DNA of 64,000 bases from CAZOZZ01 sp965262425 (GCA_965262425.1 OZ253536.1:1860001-1924000), one strand, 5' to 3'. Positions 33,287 to 42,769 are shown, counted from the stretch's first letter. Notes: a model not told the origin generated them from the sequence alone. Numbers and translations are program-made.

Positions 33287-34063
33287 ATGCTCAAGATTGA
33301 AACAGACGGTGCCGTCGCCCGGGTCACTTTCGACCGTCCCGAGGTCCACAATGCCTTCAATGACGAACTCATCCCCCAGGTCACCGAAACGTTCGACGAG
33401 TTGGGCGCGCGCGACGAGATTCGAGCCATTGTGCTGGCAGGGAGCGGGAAATCATTTTGCGCCGGCGGTGACCTCAACTGGATGAAGCGGATGGTCGATT
33501 ACACGTTTGAAGAAAACGTGGCCGACGCGACCCGGATGGCGGGCATGTTTCGATCCATCGCTTCCTGTCCGAAACCGGTCATCGGACGGGTTCATGGCGC
33601 GGCTCTCGGAGGCGGGGCGGGGGTGGTCGCAGCCGTAGACATCGCGGTGGCCGTGAAATCGGCGAAGTTTGGATTCACCGAAGTCAAACTGGGGATCATA
33701 CCAGGCGTCATCTCGGCTTTCGTAGTCGCAAGGATCGGAGCCGGACGGGCCAGGGAATTCTTCACCACCGGCGAACGTTTTAGCGCCGACGTCGCCCAAA
33801 GCATTGGCCTGGTCCATCAGGTTGTCGCTGACGAGGCGGCGCTCGATGCCATGATCGAGTCCAAGATCGAACAGATTTTCACTGCCGCCCCGGGTGCGAT
33901 TGCCGAAACCAAGCTGCTGATTTCCGAGGTCAGCCGACGGCCTCTGGACTCGGCAATCGAGTATGCCGCTGAAGCGATAGCGCGGGCTCGATCGAGTCCG
34001 GAGGGACAGGCGGGAATGAAAGCTTTCTTATCCCGGGAAAAACCGCCATGGGTGCAGAAATGA
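33287..34063 (+). CDS. liuC: Methylglutaconyl-CoA hydratase-like enoyl-CoA hydratase
   Basis: The 258-aa crotonase has AGSGKSFCAGGDLNWMKRM, VIGRVHGAALGGGAGVVAAVDIAV and FGFTEVKLGIIPGVIS with a catalytic glutamate. The context (MccA, MccB, HMG-CoA lyase) makes methylglutaconyl-CoA the likely substrate. ATG 33287 matches the homology start; AGGAGG is 17 nt away, too far to be ideal, and longer readings run into the inverted-repeat element. It overlaps the biotin carboxylase gene by ATGA. Confidence 0.85.
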   Translation: MLKIETDGAVARVTFDRPEVHNAFNDELIPQVTETFDELGARDEIRAIVLAGSGKSFCAGGDLNWMKRMVDYTFEENVADATRMAGMFRSIASCPKPVIGRVHGAALGGGAGVVAAVDIAVAVKSAKFGFTEVKLGIIPGVISAFVVARIGAGRAREFFTTGERFSADVAQSIGLVHQVVADEAALDAMIESKIEQIFTAAPGAIAETKLLISEVSRRPLDSAIEYAAEAIARARSSPEGQAGMKAFLSREKPPWVQK

Positions 34064-35499
34064 TCCAACGGGTGCTGGTCGCAAATCGCGGCGAGATCGC
34101 GATCCGTATTTTTCACACCCTTCGAGAAATGGGAATCGCTACGGTGGCCGTGTTTACCGACGAGGACCAAGCAGCCCTTCACGCCCGGTCCGCCGATCAG
34201 GCCTACCACGTCGGGAACTATCTGGACATCGAATCAGTGGTCGACGCCGCGCGGATGACCCATGCCGACGCCATCCATCCCGGCTATGGGTTTCTTGCGG
34301 AAAACGCTGCATTCGCCAAGGCGGTGGTCGGAGCCGGCCTGATTCTGATCGGCCCCCGGGAAGACACGATTCGTTCCATGGGCGACAAGCTCGAAGCGAA
34401 ACAGATGATGAAGAATGCGGGTGTTCCCACCCTTCCGACGTGGGAGAGTGCTCCGCCCGCAGACCAGTTCCCGGTACTTGTAAAGGCGGTCGGTGGCGGT
34501 GGCGGCAAGGGTATGCGCCGGGTCGAGACCCCGAATGAACTCGATCATGCGTTGGAAGCGGCGGCCAGGGAGTCCGGAAAGGCGTTCGGTGACGACCGGG
34601 TCTTCATTGAAAAGTACATTGAGAAACCGCGCCACGTGGAAATTCAGATCCTGGGGGATTCCCATGGCAACTACCTGCATCTGTTTGAACGCGAGTGCTC
34701 CATCCAGCGGCGTCATCAGAAGATCATCGAGGAGACGCCATCTCCTGCGATCGATCCCGAGAAGCGGGAGGCGATGGGTGCGGCCGCGGTTGCCGCCGCA
34801 AAAGCCGTTGGCTATCTGGGCGCCGGTACGGTCGAGTTCATCCTGGACCGGGCGGGTGATTTTTGCTTCCTCGAAATGAACACGCGACTTCAGGTTGAAC
34901 ATCCCGTAACCGAGTGGACCACCGGAACCGACCTGGTGCGTGAACAGATCCGTATCGCCAACGGCGATCGAATCAGCTTCACTCAGGACGACCTCCGTCA
35001 GACCGGCCACTCGATCGAATGCCGCATCTACGCGGAGGATTCCGAAAACGAATTCCGGCCGGCTACCGGAGCTGTCGAAGTCTATCGGCCTCCCGACGGA
35101 CCCGGCATCCGCCTCGACAGTGGTATCGAAGAGGGGTCTGTCATCGGCTTCCATTACGATCCTCTGCTTGCCAAGCTGATCACGTGGGGCCCGGATCGGG
35201 CTGCGTCCATTGCGCGAATGGAGAGAGCGCTCCATGATTTCGTTCTTCTTGGAGTACGGAACAACATTGATTTCCTCGGCCGGGTCGTCCGGAGTCCCGC
35301 TTTTCGGGCGAGCGACATCGACACGCAGTTTCTCGAACGCCATTCCGAGTTCAGCGAACCAGAACCGGAGCGAATTCCCGTCGAGGCCCTGGTCGCAGCA
35401 TCGGTCGGAACCTCGGGGGGTCGATCCAGAGCGGGAACGTCCACGAGCCCGGATTTCGCCGATGTATGGCAAACACGCGAGTCCTGGCGAAACACATGA
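34060..35499 (+). CDS. mccA: Biotin carboxylase subunit of methylcrotonyl-CoA carboxylase (split MccA)
   Basis: The ATG at 34060 overlaps the previous stop; another in-frame ATG at 34048 is less likely. The 479-aa protein has the ATP-grasp carboxylase pattern: VLVANRGEIAIRIFHTLREMGI, HPGYGFLAENA, KAVGGGGGKGMR, FLEMNTRLQVEHPVTE. It stops after the carboxylase domain, whereas typical MccA continues with the BT linker and biotin domain. Those are encoded by the next overlapping gene. It charges biotin with bicarbonate and ATP. Confidence 0.9.
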   Translation: MIQRVLVANRGEIAIRIFHTLREMGIATVAVFTDEDQAALHARSADQAYHVGNYLDIESVVDAARMTHADAIHPGYGFLAENAAFAKAVVGAGLILIGPREDTIRSMGDKLEAKQMMKNAGVPTLPTWESAPPADQFPVLVKAVGGGGGKGMRRVETPNELDHALEAAARESGKAFGDDRVFIEKYIEKPRHVEIQILGDSHGNYLHLFERECSIQRRHQKIIEETPSPAIDPEKREAMGAAAVAAAKAVGYLGAGTVEFILDRAGDFCFLEMNTRLQVEHPVTEWTTGTDLVREQIRIANGDRISFTQDDLRQTGHSIECRIYAEDSENEFRPATGAVEVYRPPDGPGIRLDSGIEEGSVIGFHYDPLLAKLITWGPDRAASIARMERALHDFVLLGVRNNIDFLGRVVRSPAFRASDIDTQFLERHSEFSEPEPERIPVEALVAASVGTSGGRSRAGTSTSPDFADVWQTRESWRNT

Positions 35500-35990
35500 T
35501 CTCTAGAGAATTGCATTGGAGATTCGAGGGTGAGGACGTCACCGTCCGCTTGAACGGTGATCGTGACGGCGGCACCTTCGAAGTGGACGGGAACCCAGTG
35601 CCCTACCTCGTGCGCGCCCAGGGCCCGAGAGGCGGATCCATCGAAATCCACGGTCGGGTCCACCCCTTTTTCATGGTCCGAAATCGACACGAAGTCGCGG
35701 TCTGGATCGGCGGCCGGACCTACCGCCTGGAAAATCTCGAACGCGATCGCTCGGCTCACCCCGCACCTCTGGCGAGCGGGAAAATCCGGGCACAGATGCC
35801 GGGCAAGATCGTTCGCGTCGAAGTTTCGACCGGAGACGCAGTGGAGGAGGGTCAGGCGCTTTTGATCATGGAATCCATGAAAATGGAGACCACCCTGTAT
35901 TCACCCTGCAACGGAAAGGTCCAGAGCCTCGAATGCCAGGCCGATCAGTCTGTAGAAATGGGTGAGCTCCTGATGGTCCTGGAGGATTGA
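35496..35990 (+). CDS. Biotin carboxyl carrier subunit (split MccA C-terminal part)
   Basis: The 164-aa product has an N-terminal beta-rich region resembling the BT linker and a C-terminal biotinyl domain with MESMKMET, the modified lysine being K129. The start overlaps the carboxylase stop (ATGA), so stoichiometric production is likely. In most homologues this is fused to the biotin carboxylase; here it is separate. No biotin ligase gene is in the window. Confidence 0.9.
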   Translation: MISRELHWRFEGEDVTVRLNGDRDGGTFEVDGNPVPYLVRAQGPRGGSIEIHGRVHPFFMVRNRHEVAVWIGGRTYRLENLERDRSAHPAPLASGKIRAQMPGKIVRVEVSTGDAVEEGQALLIMESMKMETTLYSPCNGKVQSLECQADQSVEMGELLMVLED

Positions 35991-35992
35991 GG

Positions 35993-36904
35993 ATGACAGG
36001 TTTACCCGGCTCGGTTCGGATCGTGGAAGTGGGGCCGCGGGACGGCCTGCAGAACGAGTCCAACGTCATTCCGACACCCGAGAAGGCGGAGTTCATCAGG
36101 CTTCTGGCTGATGCGGGCCTGGGCGACATCGAGGTTGCTTCGTTCGTTCATCCCAAATGGGTGCCCCAACTCGCAGACGCCAGTGAACTGGTGCAGGGTC
36201 TGGAGAAAGCCGAGGGAGTCCGCTACTCGGCCCTGGTTCCCAACATGCGCGGCCTGGAACGGGCAATCGAAACCGGGATCGCCCGAATCGCGGTGTTCAC
36301 GGCGGCATCGGAAACATTCAATCGGAAGAACATCAACATGGGGATCAAAGAATCCCTGGACGTGTTTCGTCCTGTGGTCGCGGCGGCGCTGGAAGTCGAT
36401 ATTTCAGTACGTGGTTACGTCTCGACTTGCTGGGTTTGTCCCTACGAGGGACAGGTACCCAAGGAGAGGGTCGCCGAAACCGTCGAGGCATTGTTTGATC
36501 TCGGCGTCGATGAAGTCTCCGTCGGCGACACGATCGGCGGCGCAACACCGAAGGATGTAGAGGTGACGCTCGAGCATCTGTTTTCGAACGTTCCTCCCGG
36601 CAAGCTCGCCATGCACTTTCACGACACCTACGGCATGGCGGTCGCCAACGTATACCAGGCACTCCGAATGGGCATCACGGTCTTCGACAGCTCGGCCGGG
36701 GGCCTGGGCGGCTGCCCGTACGCGCCCGGCGCTCTCGGAAACGTCGCGACGGAGGATCTGTTGTACCTGTTCGACCGGCTCGGTATCAAAACAGGCATCC
36801 GTCTGAGCGGGATTCGTCACGCATCTGAATTCATTGGACGATCTCTGGGCCGCGAGCTTCCATCACGGGTTCTGAAAACATCGGTTGGCAAGGAAGTCAA
36901 CTGA
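35993..36904 (+). CDS. mvaB: Hydroxymethylglutaryl-CoA lyase
   Basis: The ATG at 35993 is 6 nt past GGAGGA; an upstream TTG is less likely. The 303-aa TIM barrel has IVEVGPRDGLQNE, metal-binding HFHDTYG and the signature loop GGLGGCPYAPGALGNVATEDLLY with the catalytic cysteine. It splits HMG-CoA into acetyl-CoA and acetoacetate, the last step of leucine breakdown. It overlaps the thioesterase gene by TGATG. Confidence 0.95.
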   Translation: MTGLPGSVRIVEVGPRDGLQNESNVIPTPEKAEFIRLLADAGLGDIEVASFVHPKWVPQLADASELVQGLEKAEGVRYSALVPNMRGLERAIETGIARIAVFTAASETFNRKNINMGIKESLDVFRPVVAAALEVDISVRGYVSTCWVCPYEGQVPKERVAETVEALFDLGVDEVSVGDTIGGATPKDVEVTLEHLFSNVPPGKLAMHFHDTYGMAVANVYQALRMGITVFDSSAGGLGGCPYAPGALGNVATEDLLYLFDRLGIKTGIRLSGIRHASEFIGRSLGRELPSRVLKTSVGKEVN

Positions 36905-37320
36905 TGCCACAGTTTTCTGAATCTCGATTCCGGGTTCGTTATGCGGAAACGGATCAGATGGGCATCGTGTATTACGCAAACTATCTGGTCTGGATGGAAA
37001 TCGGCCGGACGGACCTCTGCCGGGCTTCGGGATTCAACTATCACGAACTCGAACGGGAAGGAGGCGTCTCGATCGCCGTGGCACGGGCCGAATGCCGCTA
37101 CCAGGCTCCGGCACGTTATGACGACGAGATTCTGGTCCGCACTTCGCTCGAACGCCTGCGAAGTAGAACAATGACATTCAGCTACCAGATCGACAACGCG
37201 TCCACCAGGAAACGGCTGGCTGAAGGCCGGACCACCCATGTCACGGTGGGCACCGACGGCAAGCCCAAAAGGTTGCCGGAGCACTATTTGGCGTTGCTGA
37301 CAGCTTTTGGAAAGGAGTGA
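36904..37320 (+). CDS. YbgC/4HBT-family acyl-CoA thioesterase
   Basis: This 138-aa hotdog-fold protein carries the catalytic aspartate D17 in VRYAETDQMGIVYYANYLVWME and the family segment ELEREGGVSIAVARAECRYQAPARYDD. It hydrolyses short or branched acyl-CoAs, which could relieve CoA sequestration in this catabolic operon. The ATG overlaps the lyase stop. Confidence 0.88.
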   Translation: MPQFSESRFRVRYAETDQMGIVYYANYLVWMEIGRTDLCRASGFNYHELEREGGVSIAVARAECRYQAPARYDDEILVRTSLERLRSRTMTFSYQIDNASTRKRLAEGRTTHVTVGTDGKPKRLPEHYLALLTAFGKE

Positions 37321-37399
37321 GTGCCCCCCGGCACTGACCACTTGAAGGAAAAAGCCTTATGATAGGGCCGACCACAATCCATCACTCGAGATAAATAAC

Positions 37400-38563
37400 A
37401 TGCGCTTATCCAAATATGCGGTTGGAGCGAAAGACTCACTGATACGCCAGATGTCGCTCGTGGCGGATCAGGTGGACAACCCGTACAAGCTGTACTTCGG
37501 GGAGTCCGACATGGCAACACCCGAGTTCATATGCCGGGCGGCCTACGAAGCACTTCAGGCGGGCCACACCTTTTACACGCCAACGCCCGGCGTCGACGAA
37601 CTGCGCGAGGCGATCGCCGCAAAGTTCAAAGAAGTCCACAACGTCGAATACAGCCCGGCCCAGGTGGTGTGTGCCGCCGGCGCAGTCAACGTGATCTTTC
37701 TGACGATCCGTTCGCTCATCGATCCGGGCGACAACGTCGTCATCATCGAACCGACCTGGCCCGTCTTCGCCTCGATCACGACCCTGATGGGCGCCGAGGC
37801 ACGAACGGTCCCGCTCGCCACATCCGGCAGCGAGTTTGTCCTCGATCTGGACCGCCTTCGTGCCGCCATCGACTCTCGCACACGTATGATGATCATCAAC
37901 AGCCCGGGCAACCCGACAGGTTGGATGATCCGTCGTGAGGAACAGGAAGCGGTCTGGAAGATGGCGCTCGAGCATGATTTCGTCATCTTGAGCGACGAGG
38001 TCTACGACCGGATCGTTTTCGATCAGGCTGCCGCTCCGACTTTCGCCGCCGTCGCGACCGACACCGAACACCTTGTGGTCGTCAACAGTTTCTCGAAGAC
38101 CTACAACATGACAGGCTGGCGCCTCGGCTACGCGCTGACGAGCGAGGAACTGGTGAACCTGATAGCCAAACTCGAGGAGTTCGTCATATCGAATGCTCCG
38201 GCCATGGCGCAGCAGGCAGGCATCACCGCGCTGCGGGATGGAGAACCCTACGTTCAGGAGATTCGCGAAAAGTACGCCACGCGCCGGCAGGTCGCCATCG
38301 AGGGCCTTCAGGCAATCCCCCAGGTGTCGCTGCCTATCCCGGCCGGTGGGTTCTACGCCTTTCCGAAACTTGAAGGGCTGCACGACTCCCTTGGCTTTGC
38401 CAAGAAGTTGTTGCTTGAGGCTCGCGTCGGAATGGCACCAGGCATCGCGTTCGGCGAAAGCGGTGAGGGTTACATGCGCATGTGTTTCGCTGCTTCCGAG
38501 GAGGTCCTGGTGCCGGCGCTCGCGAATTTCAAGACGTTCATCGAACAGAATCTGTGCGACTGA
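37400..38563 (+). CDS. Class I/II PLP-dependent aminotransferase
   Basis: The 387-aa fold-type I enzyme has INSPGNPTGWMI, the aspartate region SDEVYDRIVF and the PLP lysine K233 in VVNSFSKTYNMTGWRLGYA. It resembles aspartate/aromatic aminotransferases; donor and acceptor cannot be set. An 80-bp gap separates it from the thioesterase. GATAAATAAC directly precedes the ATG without a Shine-Dalgarno, so a separate near-leaderless start is possible. Confidence 0.87.
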   Translation: MRLSKYAVGAKDSLIRQMSLVADQVDNPYKLYFGESDMATPEFICRAAYEALQAGHTFYTPTPGVDELREAIAAKFKEVHNVEYSPAQVVCAAGAVNVIFLTIRSLIDPGDNVVIIEPTWPVFASITTLMGAEARTVPLATSGSEFVLDLDRLRAAIDSRTRMMIINSPGNPTGWMIRREEQEAVWKMALEHDFVILSDEVYDRIVFDQAAAPTFAAVATDTEHLVVVNSFSKTYNMTGWRLGYALTSEELVNLIAKLEEFVISNAPAMAQQAGITALRDGEPYVQEIREKYATRRQVAIEGLQAIPQVSLPIPAGGFYAFPKLEGLHDSLGFAKKLLLEARVGMAPGIAFGESGEGYMRMCFAASEEVLVPALANFKTFIEQNLCD

Positions 38564-39570
38564 CCGTCCTCGACCTTACCCGACTTCTCCCGGGTGGCTA
38601 TGCCACACACCTGCTCCGGGAGATGGGAGCCCGGGTGATCAAGGTCGAGGATCCCGGGGCCGGTGACTATCTCCGAACGTTTCCCTTCCCCCTCGACGAC
38701 GGCATGAGCGTCTACTTCCACGCGATCAATCGAGGTAAGGAAAGCATCATAGTTGATTTAAAAACCTCGCCCGAAACGCTTCTGGGTCTGTCCGAACACG
38801 CCGACGTCCTGATCGAAGGGTTTCGCCCCGGTGTCATGGAGCGGCTGGGTGTCGGATACGCCGCTATCGCCCGTCGAAATCCACGGATCGTCTACTGTTC
38901 CCTCACCGGCTACGGGCCGGAGGGCGAATACCGGGATCGCCCGGGACACGACATCAACTATCTCAGCCTGACCGGATTGATCGACCTCGGTCGGGGACAG
39001 GACGGTCGGCCGGCGATGCCGGCCCTGCAAGTCGCAGACGTCGCATCCGGTTCCCTCTTCGCAGTCACACGAATCCTGGCCGCGGTGATCGAACGGAACG
39101 AAACACGCGTCGGGCGCCACATCTCCGTGTCGATGCTCGACGGGACGACGTCGATGATGTCCTTCACTGCAGCCCCGGCGGCAATCGCGGGTCAGTCGAC
39201 CAGTTGGGCGGATCTGATGCTCAACGGGCAGGTCGCCTGTTACAACCTCTACCCCACATCCGACGACCGGTGGATCTCGGTCGGAAACCTCGAAAAGAAG
39301 TTCTGGACGACGTTCTGCCAGGTCCTCGATCAACCGGAATGGATCCCCAGCCAATTCGATCGCACCCAGGAATTCCGCCAGAAAGTATCGAACGTCCTGG
39401 CCAAACACCCCCTGGCCCACTGGATCGAAGTGTTCGCCGGAAAGGACACCTGCGTCGAACCGGTCCGCACACTGGACGAAGCCGTCGCCAGAGGCCTGTT
39501 CAAATACCCCGACGCCCCCGCCCCCGAACACGGACAACACACCGACCGCATCCTCTCCGAGTTCCTCTAA
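38554..39570 (+). CDS. CaiB/BaiF family CoA-transferase or racemase-like protein
   Basis: The GTG at 38554 overlaps the aminotransferase by 10 nt. The 338-aa protein has TVLDLTRLLPGGYATHLLREMGARVIKVED, the aspartate-containing GHDINYLSLTG and QVADVASGSLFAVTRILAAVIER. The family includes formyl-CoA transferases and alpha-methylacyl-CoA racemase; GHDINYL is common in the racemase branch. It is shorter than most (about 360-400). It ends directly at a palindromic repeat. Confidence 0.82.
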   Translation: MRLTVLDLTRLLPGGYATHLLREMGARVIKVEDPGAGDYLRTFPFPLDDGMSVYFHAINRGKESIIVDLKTSPETLLGLSEHADVLIEGFRPGVMERLGVGYAAIARRNPRIVYCSLTGYGPEGEYRDRPGHDINYLSLTGLIDLGRGQDGRPAMPALQVADVASGSLFAVTRILAAVIERNETRVGRHISVSMLDGTTSMMSFTAAPAAIAGQSTSWADLMLNGQVACYNLYPTSDDRWISVGNLEKKFWTTFCQVLDQPEWIPSQFDRTQEFRQKVSNVLAKHPLAHWIEVFAGKDTCVEPVRTLDEAVARGLFKYPDAPAPEHGQHTDRILSEFL

Positions 39571-39647
39571 TTCGGGGACGGAGGGACAACTCCGTAACTG
39601 CCTCTAAAACAGCAACTTAATAAAGTCCATGTTCCTCCGTCCCCGAA
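39571..39647. repeat. 77-bp palindromic repeat (GGGGACGGAGG type)
   Basis: TTCGGGGACGGAGGGACA (39571-39588) faces its near-perfect complement TGTTCCTCCGTCCCCGAA (39630-39647). The repeat begins directly after the CaiB-like stop codon. The type resembles REP-like palindromes common in many bacterial intergenic regions. It could also act as a terminator hairpin. Confidence 0.78.
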
Positions 39648-39775
39648 ATAGGGACTCTTCTGGGCTTCGTGTCCTTCATGTCTGCGTTGTGAACGTCACA
39701 TTCCGTCGTCGTGCGGGGACGCCACGGGACGGGAGAGAACGGCTGTCCTGTAACTGTCAGAATTCCCTTTCTGCC

Positions 39776-39802
39776 ATGACAACGCTCTTTCTGGGCTATA
39801 AT
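39776..39802 (+). promoter_or_regulatory. Promoter of the PBP1 gene
   Basis: A perfect TATAAT (39797-39802) lies 10 nt before the ATG, with ATGACA (39776-39781) as -35 at a short 15-bp spacer. No Shine-Dalgarno is present, so the leader would be 3-4 nt. Confidence 0.5.
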
Positions 39803-39812
39803 TGTCGGACTC

Positions 39813-42554
39813 ATGAAGAAGCGGAAGCGCAAGGCGATGACCCTCAAGCGGGTCTTGCGGTCACCATACTTCAAGGTGTTTGCGGCGCTGGTTCTGATCG
39901 CCTCCATCGGGGCCGGAACCGTGTTCATGCACTACTACAACATTTACTCCACGATCATCGATCGGCGGCTGTCCGATGAAGTGTTCAAGCACACCGCGAA
40001 GATCTACGCCACACCCTACATCGTGTATCCGGGCCAGGAAATTACACCGGATGAAGTGTTGCTACGCATCCGGCGGGCTGGCCTGGAAGTGACCGAAAGC
40101 ACTCCATTCGAAGATGGCGTCTATCAGCTTCTCGGCGAGGCGACAAGACGCCAGATCATCCTGTCTCCGGAGAACGGTGACGATTTCCGACTGGAATTCA
40201 ACGAGGGCGTTCTCAAAAAAGTCATCGAGGTTCGGTCGGGTTTTGATCTGTTCGAGGCCGCACTGCCACCCGAGCTGGTCACCAGCCTCTTTGACGACAC
40301 CCGGACGAAGCGGAGGCTGGTTGAATTCGAACAGATCCCGCCCCACTTGAGCGACGCGCTGGTGGCTGCGGAAGACCAGCGCTTCTACAGACATTTCGGT
40401 ATCGACCTGATCCGTGGCGCCGGTGCGTTCGTCGCCAACCTGAGAGGCCAGAAGCTCCAGGGCGCCAGCACGCTGACCATGCAGCTGGCCGGAAGCTTTT
40501 TTCTGAACAGACGAGTGCGCGACTGGAGCCGGAAGGCGCCGGAAATCTTCATTGCACTGCTACTCGAAACGCGGTTGACCAAAGATGAAATCCTGACCAT
40601 GTATGCCAACGAGATCTATCTCGGTCAGCGCGGCACATTCGCCATCAATGGGTTCGGCGAAGCGGCGGCCGCCTACTTTGGCAAGGATATTTCGGATCTG
40701 ACTCTTTCCGAATCGGCCACGCTGGTCGGAATCGTGCCCGCGCCGAACTCCTACTCGCCCAGGAAGAACCTGGAGCGATCAATCGAGCGCAGGAACATCG
40801 TGATCCAGGCCATGTACGAACTGGACATGATCAACATGACCCAGCTGGCCGAGGCTCGTGAATCCGAACTGGAACTGGCCGAAATGACCATCGACGCGAC
40901 CGAAGCACCGTATATGGTCGACTACATCCGGGAGCAACTGCTCTCGGACTTCTCCGAAGCGCAGCTCATCAACGATCGGCTCAAGGTTTATTCGACGCTC
41001 GATCCGGACCTGCAGGCAGCGGCTGTCGACGCGGTGGCACTGGGCATCGAGAACGCCGACAACCTGCTCGATACCATGTATGGTGAGGAAGATCGGCCGC
41101 CGGTTCAGGCTTCCCTGATCGTGCTCGACCCACACACGGGGGCCATCAAAGCGATGGTCGGGGGCCGCGACTACGGATCGAGTCAATACAACCGGGTCAC
41201 CGAAGCCTTCCGGCAGCCAGGATCAATTTTCAAGCCTTTCGTCTACGCGGCCGCCTTCGAGACGGTGTGGGATCCGATTGTCGACGAAGAGGATATCCCC
41301 GATGAGGATTCCGAAGGCGTCACCGAGGACGAAACCCTGACTCCGACGTTGACACGTACTGCGTTCAGGCAAGCTCGGCCCGGGCGGCAAGGGCGGCGGC
41401 GCGCCGAACCAGACGAGCAGGCCCAGCCCGACGAGCTTGAAGGTGAAGAAGAAGAGCCGGCCATCCCCCTGACCATGGCCGAGCTCATGGAACGTATCAA
41501 GGAGCTCGAAGAAGAAGAGGCCGACGGCCTGTTAACAGACCTCGAAAACCTGGAACTCGATCAGATCCCGGTGTATGAGGAACGTGGCACGCTCGGCCGC
41601 GCGACTCTCATCACCCCGTTGACCACGATCATGGACGAGCCGACCGTCTTCTTTTACGAGGACGACAAGTTCTACCGGCCCAACAACTACAAGGACGTCT
41701 TCCACGGGATGATCACGGTTCGCGAGGCTCTGCAGCGTTCCTGGAACGTGCCCACGGTCAAAGTCGCCCAACGAATCGGCTACCAGCGCGTGGCGGATCT
41801 GGCGCACCGAATCGGTCTGAATGCCGACATCCGGCCTTTCCCGTCCATCGCACTCGGCGCCTTCGAAATAACTTCCATCGAAATGGCCGGCGCTTACACG
41901 GCATTCGCCAACGAAGGCGTCCGCGTGGAGCCCAATGCGATACACCGCATCGTCGACGATGAGGGCACCGTGTTGAGAAGCTACGAGATGGAGTCGCGGG
42001 AAGTCCTCCGACCGGAAATGGCCTACCTGATGACACACCTCCTTCAGGGTGTCATCAACCACGGCACCGGGGCCGGGGTCCGCGCCCGCGGCTTCACGCT
42101 CCCGGCGGCCGGAAAGACGGGGACCGACAGTGACGGGTGGTTCGCCGGATACACCAAGAACCTGCTGGCCATCGCATGGGTGGGGTTTGACGACAACCGC
42201 GAGCTCAACCTCGAAGGCAGCCAGTCGGCCCTGCCGATCTGGACCGCTTTCATGCTGAAGGCCAGTGAGCTTTACCCTGTCCGCGATCCGGAGAATCCGT
42301 CTGAAACTCAATTCTTCGACCCACCGGGTGTCGAAGTCGTTTATATCGACGAAGACACCGGATCACTGGCAACGCCATATTGTGAAAACCGACGTCAGCA
42401 GGCATTCATCTACGGCACCGCACCGACCACCTACTGCCCGATTCACTCTTTCACCCGCCGTTTCTTCCTGAGCGACCTTCGGAACTGGCGGAGCCGTCCC
42501 GAGGCGTTCCAACTTCCACCAGCGTTCGCAGTGTCTGCCATTTCCGTTCGCTGA
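39813..42554 (+). CDS. Class A penicillin-binding protein (PBP1-type)
   Basis: The 913-aa bifunctional enzyme has a basic cytoplasmic tail, one membrane helix (residues about 20-42), a glycosyltransferase domain with the catalytic glutamate in AAEDQRFYRHFGID (E187) and ASTLTMQLAG, and a transpeptidase domain with S471-IFK474, S643-WN and K768-TG. An acidic, low-complexity insertion of about 110 residues (490-600, with runs of Glu/Asp and an Arg-rich patch) interrupts the transpeptidase between SxxK and SxN. It polymerises and cross-links peptidoglycan in the periplasm. The 3' end overlaps the ComEA-like gene on the other strand by 104 bp. Confidence 0.92.
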   Translation: MKKRKRKAMTLKRVLRSPYFKVFAALVLIASIGAGTVFMHYYNIYSTIIDRRLSDEVFKHTAKIYATPYIVYPGQEITPDEVLLRIRRAGLEVTESTPFEDGVYQLLGEATRRQIILSPENGDDFRLEFNEGVLKKVIEVRSGFDLFEAALPPELVTSLFDDTRTKRRLVEFEQIPPHLSDALVAAEDQRFYRHFGIDLIRGAGAFVANLRGQKLQGASTLTMQLAGSFFLNRRVRDWSRKAPEIFIALLLETRLTKDEILTMYANEIYLGQRGTFAINGFGEAAAAYFGKDISDLTLSESATLVGIVPAPNSYSPRKNLERSIERRNIVIQAMYELDMINMTQLAEARESELELAEMTIDATEAPYMVDYIREQLLSDFSEAQLINDRLKVYSTLDPDLQAAAVDAVALGIENADNLLDTMYGEEDRPPVQASLIVLDPHTGAIKAMVGGRDYGSSQYNRVTEAFRQPGSIFKPFVYAAAFETVWDPIVDEEDIPDEDSEGVTEDETLTPTLTRTAFRQARPGRQGRRRAEPDEQAQPDELEGEEEEPAIPLTMAELMERIKELEEEEADGLLTDLENLELDQIPVYEERGTLGRATLITPLTTIMDEPTVFFYEDDKFYRPNNYKDVFHGMITVREALQRSWNVPTVKVAQRIGYQRVADLAHRIGLNADIRPFPSIALGAFEITSIEMAGAYTAFANEGVRVEPNAIHRIVDDEGTVLRSYEMESREVLRPEMAYLMTHLLQGVINHGTGAGVRARGFTLPAAGKTGTDSDGWFAGYTKNLLAIAWVGFDDNRELNLEGSQSALPIWTAFMLKASELYPVRDPENPSETQFFDPPGVEVVYIDEDTGSLATPYCENRRQQAFIYGTAPTTYCPIHSFTRRFFLSDLRNWRSRPEAFQLPPAFAVSAISVR

Positions 42555-42735
42555 TCCCCGGCACCGCCAGCAGTTCTTCCACCCTCCGGAAACCGCCTCT
42601 CCTTTCTCTGAACTCGACGATCCGTTGCGCCAGAACCGGGCCGATTCCGGGAAGAGCGTCGAGTTGTTGGATGGTGGCGGTGTTGAGGTTCAGTACCAGA
42701 AAGGCAATGGGAAAGAGCCGGAGGGACTTTTTCAC
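42451..42735 (-). CDS. ComEA-like helix-hairpin-helix protein
   Basis: The GTG at 42735 (KKSLRLFPIAFLVLNLN) gives 94 aa; longer readings pass through an intergenic repeat and the cca 3' end. The HhH DNA-binding unit reads LNTATIQQLDALPGIGPVLAQRIVEFRERRGGFRRVEELLAVPGI. A short hydrophobic N terminus could be a signal or anchor. Such proteins bind DNA nonspecifically, as ComEA does in uptake, but no other competence gene is present. It overlaps the PBP gene antisense. Confidence 0.7.
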   Translation of the reverse strand: MKKSLRLFPIAFLVLNLNTATIQQLDALPGIGPVLAQRIVEFRERRGGFRRVEELLAVPGISERKWQTLRTLVEVGTPRDGSASSEGRSGRNGG

Positions 42736-42769
42736 CGCAGACACGCAAAGGCGCAGAGGGGATATGTCC

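Noticed and set aside
34234..35472. 412-codon minus-strand frame opposite the biotin carboxylase gene
   Set aside because: No motifs; the plus frame is unmistakable.
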